Source: DASTPP01 sp035762175 (lineage in GTDB: Bacteria; Myxococcota_A; Polyangia; Polyangiales; Polyangiaceae). Taken from it: DNA of 34,766 nt. The notes beneath the pieces are model-generated. The model ran no database searches. It saw only the letters and a list, made by a program, of their open reading frames with translations, and was not told the DNA's origin. Below, one piece after another: positions 30,266 through 34,766 of this stretch (within the stretch, counting starts at the first letter, position 1; each line of letters begins with the position of its first letter). Both the position numbers and the translations under genes were made by a program. Location: positions 1 to 34,766 of the forward strand of contig DASTPP010000343.1 in assembly GCA_035762175.1 (NCBI GenBank), read 5' to 3'.

Positions 30266-31075
30266 ATGGCCACACTCTCGACCAAGCCCCTCGCCGCCGT
30301 CACCGGCGCCTCGAGCGGAATCGGCTTCGAGCTCGCGCGGCAGTTCGCGCAGAACGGCTTCGACCTCGTCATCGCCGCCGAAGACGAGGGCATCGCCGCC
30401 GCGGCGCGCGCGCTCGAGGCGCTCGGGGCGCGGGTCGACCCGGTCCGGGTCGACCTCGCGACCTACGAGGGCGTCGAAGCGCTGTACGAGCGCATCCGGT
30501 CGGCCGCGCGGCCGCTCGAGGCGATCGCGATCAACGCCGGCGTCGGCGTGGGTGGCGACTTCGCGCGCGAGACGGATTTGCAACGCGAGCTCGAGCTCAT
30601 TCGGCTCAACGTGACCTCGACCGTGCACCTGACCAAGCGGGTCGTCGCCGACATGGTCGCGCGGGGCAAGGGGCGCGTTCTCATCACGTCGTCGATCGCG
30701 GCCGTGATGCCGTCGCCGTTCGAGGCGGTCTACGGGGCCTCGAAGGCGTTCGACCTCTCGTTCGCGTCGTCGCTCCGCGAAGAGCTCAAGGACACGGGCG
30801 TGACGGTCACGGCGCTGCTGCCCGGGCCGACCGACACGAACTTCTTCCACCGCGCGGGCATGGACGACACGAAGGCGGGCACGGAGAGCAAGGACGAGAA
30901 TGACCCGGCCGACGTGGCGCGGCAGGGCTTCGAGGCGCTCATGCGGGGCGACGATCGGGTGGTCGCGGCGAGCCTCAAGACGAAGCTGGAGGGCGCGGCG
31001 GCGCGCTTCCTGCCCGAGTCGGTCAAGGCGGCGTGGCACCGGACGATGTCCGAGCCCGGCACGGCGAAGAAGTAG
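30266..31075 (+). CDS. Short-chain dehydrogenase/reductase
   Basis: A 269-residue SDR with cofactor loop TGASSGIG (about 14-21), INAGVG in place of NNAG, catalytic Ser in LITSSIAAVM, the YGASK Tyr/Lys site, and the following LLPGPTDTNFF. This is the DltE/YqjQ-like branch that acts on varied carbonyl or hydroxyl substrates with NAD(P)H. Substrate unknown. The C-terminal extension (VAASLKTKLEGAAARFLPESVKAAWHRTM) fits SDRs that tether near membranes or bind long chains, but no transmembrane segment is present. ATG at 30266 follows AAAGGAG at 8-bp spacing. Divergent from the DUF1697 gene, with an 86-bp shared promoter region. Confidence 0.93.
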   Translation: MATLSTKPLAAVTGASSGIGFELARQFAQNGFDLVIAAEDEGIAAAARALEALGARVDPVRVDLATYEGVEALYERIRSAARPLEAIAINAGVGVGGDFARETDLQRELELIRLNVTSTVHLTKRVVADMVARGKGRVLITSSIAAVMPSPFEAVYGASKAFDLSFASSLREELKDTGVTVTALLPGPTDTNFFHRAGMDDTKAGTESKDENDPADVARQGFEALMRGDDRVVAASLKTKLEGAAARFLPESVKAAWHRTMSEPGTAKK

Positions 31076-31230
31076 CGATCGGGCCGGGGCCCCCGAGGGC
31101 GAGCCCGAGACCGCCCCGCCCGGGGCCGCCCGCGCCCGGCGGTTGCGCGCCGCGGGGGGGGGCGACGCCCGGGGGCGCACCTCGCCCGGAGGGGCCCGCG
31201 TGTCGTTGTCCGAAACGCCCGGCGCACCGG

Positions 31231-33642
31231 TCAGCGCCGGGTGAGCGCGACGAGGGCGGCGAACAGCTCGCCCGGCTCGATCGGCTTCGCTACATAGAGC
31301 TGAAAGCCCGCCCGCAGCGCCGCCGCCCGATCTTCGGCGCGCGCGTAGGCCGTCAGGGCGAGGGCCGGGGTGAGGCCGCCTTCGGCCGCGGGCAGGGCGC
31401 GCACGCGCCGCAGGAGCTCGTAGCCGTCGACGCCCGGCATCCCGACGTCCGAGACGAGGGCGTCGAAGCGGGCCCCCCGCAGGAGCTCGAGCGCCTCGGC
31501 CGCGCCCGCCGCGGCCGCCACGTGCGCGCCGCCGCGGCGGAGCAGGTGGGCGACGAGATCGCGCGCGTCGGGCTCGTCGTCGACGACGAGCACGCGCAGG
31601 GCCCGCAGCTCGGGCGGGCGCTCGAGGCCGGCCGGCGGGGGCGCGCCCGTCGCGGGCCCGGGCGGCAACGAGCCCGGCGCGGGCCCAGGCGGCGACGAGC
31701 CCAGCGCGGGCCCGGGCGGCGACGAGCCCGGCGCGGGCCCGGGCGGCGGCGCGGCCGGCAGGCGCACGGTGAAGGCGGCGCCCCTGCCCTCGCCCTCGCT
31801 CGTGGCCGTGACGGCGCCCCCGTGCAGCTCGACCAGGCTGCGCACGATGGAGAGGCCGAGGCCGAGGCCGCCGTGCGCGCGCGTGATGCTGCCGTCGGCC
31901 TGGCGGAAGCGCTCGAAGACGTGGGGCAAGAAGTCGGGCGCGATGCCGCGGCCGGTGTCCTCGACCGAGAGCTCGACGTGCGAGGGCTCGCGCCGCACGC
32001 GCACCCGCACGCGGCCGCCGGGGGCGGTGAACTTGATGGCGTTCGAGAGCAAGTTCCACGCGACCTGCTGCAGGCGGCCCTCGTCGCCGACGACGGCGGC
32101 CCGCGGGTCGAGCGCGGGCTCGAGGCGCACGCCCTTGGCCTCGGCGGCGGGGCGCAGCGCCTCGAGGGCGGCCTCGACGACGCGCGCCACCTCGAGCGGG
32201 CCCGCGCGCAAGGCGAGCTTACCCTGCACGATGCGGCTCAGATCGAGCAGGTCGTCGACGAGGCGGGCCTGCGCCCGGGCGTTGCGCTCGATCGTCTCGA
32301 GCGCCTGCGCCCGCCGCGCCTCGGGCAGCGAGCCGGTGCGCAAGAGGTTCGACCAGCCGAGGATGGCGTTGAGGGGCGTGCGCAGCTCGTGCGAAAGCGT
32401 GCTCAGGAACTCGTCCTTCGCCCGGCCCGCCGCCTCGGCGCTCGCGAGCAGCGCCTCGCGCTCGACCTCGGCCCGCTTGCGCTCGCTGACGTCGAGGGTG
32501 AGGGCGACGAGGCCCTGCACCGCGCCGCCGGGCCCGACGTGGGGGGTGTACGTCACGTCGACCCAGCGCACGACCCCGCTGCCGTACGCCACCTCGGTCG
32601 TCAGGCGCGACGCCTCGCCCCGCAGCGCCGCCTCGACGTGCGGGCGGGCGGCCTCGTAGACGCGCTCGCCGAGCACCTCGCGCATGGTCTTGCCGAGGAT
32701 CGACGCCCGGGGCACCCCGAGCCACGCCTCGTAGCCGGCGTTGACGAAGCGGTAGCGCTCGTCCGGCAAGATGTACGCGACGAGCGCGGGCAGCGCGTCG
32801 CTCACGGTCGCGAGCAGGCGCTCGTGGCGGCGCACCTCCTCGGCGAGCGCCTCGGCCCGCCGGCGCGCCAGCACCTCTTCGGTCACGTCGACGAGGAAGG
32901 AGAGCACCTGCTCGACCTCGCCCCCGGGCCCGAGCAGCGGCTGGCAGACGCCCCGGGCGAAGACCTCGCGCGAGGCGCCGCCCTCGGCCAAGACGACGCC
33001 GTACTCGCCGATCGTCTCCGGCGCCCGCGCCTCGACCACCCGCCGCAGCCGCTCGATCGCCGGGTTGCCCTCGCCGGCGAACTCGGGGAAGACCTCGAGC
33101 ACCCGGCTGCCCGGCGGCGTCGGGCGCCCCCCGAGGCGGTCGCTCTCGGCGTTGGTGAAGGTGAAGACCCAGTCGGGCGGGCGCACGAGCGCGATCGCGG
33201 CGGGCAGTTCGGCGAGCACCCTCCGCAGGCGCTCGCGCTCGAAGTCGGCCTCGGCCCGCGCCGCGCGCTCGCGCTCGGCCCGCCCCCGCTCGCTCACGTC
33301 GCGGAAGGCCAGGGCCGCGCCGCCCTCGCCGTCGGGGTAGATCGACACGTCGAGCCGGCCCCCGGGCGGCCCGCCGTCCGCCTCGAAGTGCGTCGCCCCG
33401 CGGCCGTCGAGCGCGGCGCGCACCCCACACTCCCACGCGGTGCCGGCCAACCCGGGCAGGGCCTCGAACATCGCCCGCCCGAGGGCCGCCTCGGGCGGCA
33501 CCCCGAGCAGGCGCGCGGCGGCCGGGTTGAGGTAGGTGCAGCGGCCTTCGGCGTCGAGCGCCGCCAGGCCGTCGCTCGCGTGGGCGAGCAGCGCGGCCGC
33601 CTGGGCGGGCGGCGGGGCGGCGGGGGGGGTCGGGCCGGGCAT
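31231..33642 (-). CDS. Orphan hybrid histidine kinase (three PAS, HisKA, HATPase, receiver)
   Basis: An 803-residue cytoplasmic hybrid kinase without transmembrane segments. Three PAS-like sensor domains lie at about 12-120 (TYLNPAAARLLG), 135-260 (FTFTNAESDRLGG) and 275-400 (YRFVNAGYEAWLG, each ending in a DVSERK-type PAC helix). HisKA has phospho-acceptor His418 in SHELRTPLNAILGW. HATPase has the N box LLSNAIKF, G1 DTGRGI, F box FERFRQ and G2 GGLGLGLSIV. After a Pro/Gly linker with tandem repeats (about 630-664), a receiver (about 683-803) has VVDDEPDA, phospho-acceptor Asp732 (ALVSDVGMPG) and KPIEP. No cognate response regulator or output gene is adjacent. ATG at 33642 begins the first PAS; there is no clear ribosome site. 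Confidence 0.95.
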   Translation of the reverse strand: MPGPTPPAAPPPAQAAALLAHASDGLAALDAEGRCTYLNPAAARLLGVPPEAALGRAMFEALPGLAGTAWECGVRAALDGRGATHFEADGGPPGGRLDVSIYPDGEGGAALAFRDVSERGRAERERAARAEADFERERLRRVLAELPAAIALVRPPDWVFTFTNAESDRLGGRPTPPGSRVLEVFPEFAGEGNPAIERLRRVVEARAPETIGEYGVVLAEGGASREVFARGVCQPLLGPGGEVEQVLSFLVDVTEEVLARRRAEALAEEVRRHERLLATVSDALPALVAYILPDERYRFVNAGYEAWLGVPRASILGKTMREVLGERVYEAARPHVEAALRGEASRLTTEVAYGSGVVRWVDVTYTPHVGPGGAVQGLVALTLDVSERKRAEVEREALLASAEAAGRAKDEFLSTLSHELRTPLNAILGWSNLLRTGSLPEARRAQALETIERNARAQARLVDDLLDLSRIVQGKLALRAGPLEVARVVEAALEALRPAAEAKGVRLEPALDPRAAVVGDEGRLQQVAWNLLSNAIKFTAPGGRVRVRVRREPSHVELSVEDTGRGIAPDFLPHVFERFRQADGSITRAHGGLGLGLSIVRSLVELHGGAVTATSEGEGRGAAFTVRLPAAPPPGPAPGSSPPGPALGSSPPGPAPGSLPPGPATGAPPPAGLERPPELRALRVLVVDDEPDARDLVAHLLRRGGAHVAAAAGAAEALELLRGARFDALVSDVGMPGVDGYELLRRVRALPAAEGGLTPALALTAYARAEDRAAALRAGFQLYVAKPIEPGELFAALVALTRR
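31652..31750. repeat. 27-bp in-frame tandem repeat in the kinase linker
   Basis: Units begin at 31652, 31679, 31706 and 31733 with a 27-bp period, encoding PPGPAPGSS-type nonapeptides in the kinase's linker between HATPase and receiver. Copy-number change would lengthen or shorten the tether without breaking the frame. Confidence 0.85.
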
Positions 33643-33712
33643 GGTCGGGGCGTCGTGGCGCTACGTAGCGCCGTCTAGCCCGGCCTACGAGGGGCGAGGT
33701 GCGTGGCCGGCG

Positions 33713-34766
33713 TCACTCGGCCGGGGCGGGCCCCGCGCAGGGGTCACGCCCGTCGTGGTGGAGCACGTGGCCCGCCTGCAGGTTGATGAAGTCGAAGTGC
33801 GAGGGCTTGCGCGGGCCGCTCACCGGGTCGATGGGCTGGGGCACGTCGTCGGGCCAGGCGTAGGTGCCGTCGCCGCCGGCCAGCACGCTGAGCGCGAAGT
33901 CTTCGAGCTCGGCGCGCGCCACGTCGCCGTCGCCGTCGCCCCGGTCGTCGGCGTCGGCCACCGGGCCGAAGCGCAGGCGCGCCTTCGCGGGGTCGACCGC
34001 GTCGGCGAAGAGCCACTCGGGGTGCACGGTGACCAAGGCGTCGTGCGCCGAGCCCGCGTCGAGCTGCCGCCGGAAGGTCAGCGCGTCGCGGCCGCGGCCG
34101 CAGGCGCCGAAGATGGAGCGCGGCGAGAAGGGCCAGGCGAACGACTTGCGCCGGTCGCCCTTGGTCGCGACGCCCGCCACGTAGAGCGCCGGCACGCCCC
34201 GGCCCCCGGCGGCCGCCACGCCCGCGACGATGCGCCGCACCTCGTCGATCGATACCCCGGGGCCGAGCACGTCGGGCGAGAGGCCCAGCCGGCCCCACTC
34301 GACGTCGAAGCCGCACTCGCCGAGCCCGCCGAAGTGGCCGAGCAGCCAGCGCCCCGGCGCGGCGACGTCGTAGATCGCCCGCATCTCCGTCTCGTAGTAG
34401 TACGCGCAGAGCGGGCCGCCGTCGTCGGAGGCGAAGAGGCCGTCTTCGTCGGCGCCCTCTTCTTCTCGGTCTTCGACGCCCGACGAGGCGACCAGCACCC
34501 GCTCGAAGGTGATCGACCAGCCGTCATCGGTCACCACCGGCGCGCCCGCCCCGAGGCCCTCGGCGCCCTCGAGCCAGACCGTGACGACGCCCGGCGGGGG
34601 GCGCTCGTCGTCCGGCAGGCAGCGGCCGGCCCCGAGCGCGAGGACGGCGGCGAGCGCGAGGGCGCGCGGGCCGGGCGCGCGACCGCGAGCGGCGGGCGCC
34701 GAGGCGCGCGGGCCGGGCGCGCGATTGCGAGGGGGCGCCGGGCGGGGGGCGAGGGTGGGCGGGGTT
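33713..34766 (-). CDS. Secreted or lipid-anchored protein of unknown function, 5' end cut by the window
   Basis: The frame is open to the window edge. Its last internal GTG (34537) starts in the middle of a domain, while sequence before it still reads as protein: ALALAAVLALGAGRCLPDDE, then GVVTVWLEGAEGLGAGAPVV. That looks like a signal peptide plus a beta-rich start, so the real start lies upstream of the window or is a non-standard codon. The body has LCAYYYETEMRAIYDV, WLLGHFGGLGECGFDVEWGRL, ADADDRGDGDGDVARAELEDF (Asp-rich loop), and a C-terminal FINLQAGHVLHHDGRDPC. The region PSHFDFINLQAGHVLH resembles endings seen in many myxobacterial secreted proteins. Function unknown. Confidence 0.65.
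   Translation of the reverse strand, partial: TPPTLAPRPAPPRNRAPGPRASAPAARGRAPGPRALALAAVLALGAGRCLPDDERPPPGVVTVWLEGAEGLGAGAPVVTDDGWSITFERVLVASSGVEDREEEGADEDGLFASDDGGPLCAYYYETEMRAIYDVAAPGRWLLGHFGGLGECGFDVEWGRLGLSPDVLGPGVSIDEVRRIVAGVAAAGGRGVPALYVAGVATKGDRRKSFAWPFSPRSIFGACGRGRDALTFRRQLDAGSAHDALVTVHPEWLFADAVDPAKARLRFGPVADADDRGDGDGDVARAELEDFALSVLAGGDGTYAWPDDVPQPIDPVSGPRKPSHFDFINLQAGHVLHHDGRDPCAGPAPAE
34661..34724. repeat. 22-bp direct repeat, two copies, near the window edge
   Basis: Identical 22-bp copies beginning GGCGCGCGGGCCGGGCGCGC lie at 34661-34682 and 34703-34724, 42 bp apart. They fall in the N-terminal region of the partial gene and encode the repeated peptide RAPGPRA. Confidence 0.75.

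Noticed and set aside
31033..33678. 881-residue plus-strand open frame opposite the hybrid kinase
   Set aside because: Antisense of clear PAS, HisKA, HATPase and receiver motifs; long stop-free shadows are expected at this GC content.
1..34766. Transposon, prophage, integron or genomic-island borders
   Set aside because: No transposase, integrase, phage gene, tRNA or long terminal inverted repeats were found, and composition is uniform apart from short AT-rich promoters.

Overview
The window is very GC-rich (clearly above 70% by eye), with codon third positions almost all G or C. It carries several signs of a myxobacterium, most likely of the Polyangiales/Sorangium type. These are a MYXO-CTERM-like C-terminal sorting signal (16105-17049), many short lipoproteins with Asp-rich or Pro/Ala-rich stretches, an FHA protein derived from a sigma-54 activator, a sigma-factor-neighbour TPR-type protein with a Pro/Ala linker, and an orphan hybrid histidine kinase. 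No rRNA, tRNA, CRISPR array, transposase or phage gene was seen. This looks like an ordinary chromosomal stretch with loosely packed single genes, a few short operons and several decaying genes.

Layout. 1-2000: a small lipoprotein (minus) and a glutathione transferase (plus). 2046-5142: a three-gene operon on the minus strand (GNAT-like acyltransferase, leucine-dehydrogenase-like enzyme, SAM methyltransferase), each pair overlapping by ATGA. This is the best candidate for a small uncharacterised pathway, possibly beta-methylation of an alpha-keto acid. 5609-10001: YghU-type GST, DHA2-type MFS transporter, the stranded 3' end of an antibiotic-biosynthesis-monooxygenase-like gene, then a divergent LysR regulator/SDR pair with palindromes between them. 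10081-15573: C45-type Ntn hydrolase, membrane protein, endonuclease III, lipoprotein, a small alpha/beta protein and a short repeat-containing protein. 15574-21296: a noncoding stretch with direct repeats, the MYXO-CTERM protein, an HTTM-domain membrane protein with a DCC-like domain that lacks its cysteines, and an M13 lipoprotein peptidase.

21297-24777: a seven-unit 22-bp tandem array sits just upstream of the M13 gene. It is followed by a probable decayed gene, an FHA protein that keeps only the lid part of a sigma-54 activator AAA+ domain, and a large protein of unknown function with HEAT-like helical repeats. 24778-27571: PIN-domain protein without a visible antitoxin, two overlapping related lipoproteins, and a lipoprotein with a heme c motif. 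27711-34766: a frameshifted chimera of two genes typical of ECF-sigma neighbourhoods, a 59-residue CxxC protein, a DUF1697 protein with a histone H1-like tail, an SDR, an orphan hybrid kinase, and a secreted protein cut by the window edge.

The strongest leads are the amino/keto-acid operon, the 22-bp array, and the two proteins that keep a family's scaffold but have lost its catalytic core (FHA/sigma-54 and HTTM/DCC). All functional statements come from reading motifs by eye; no database search was run.
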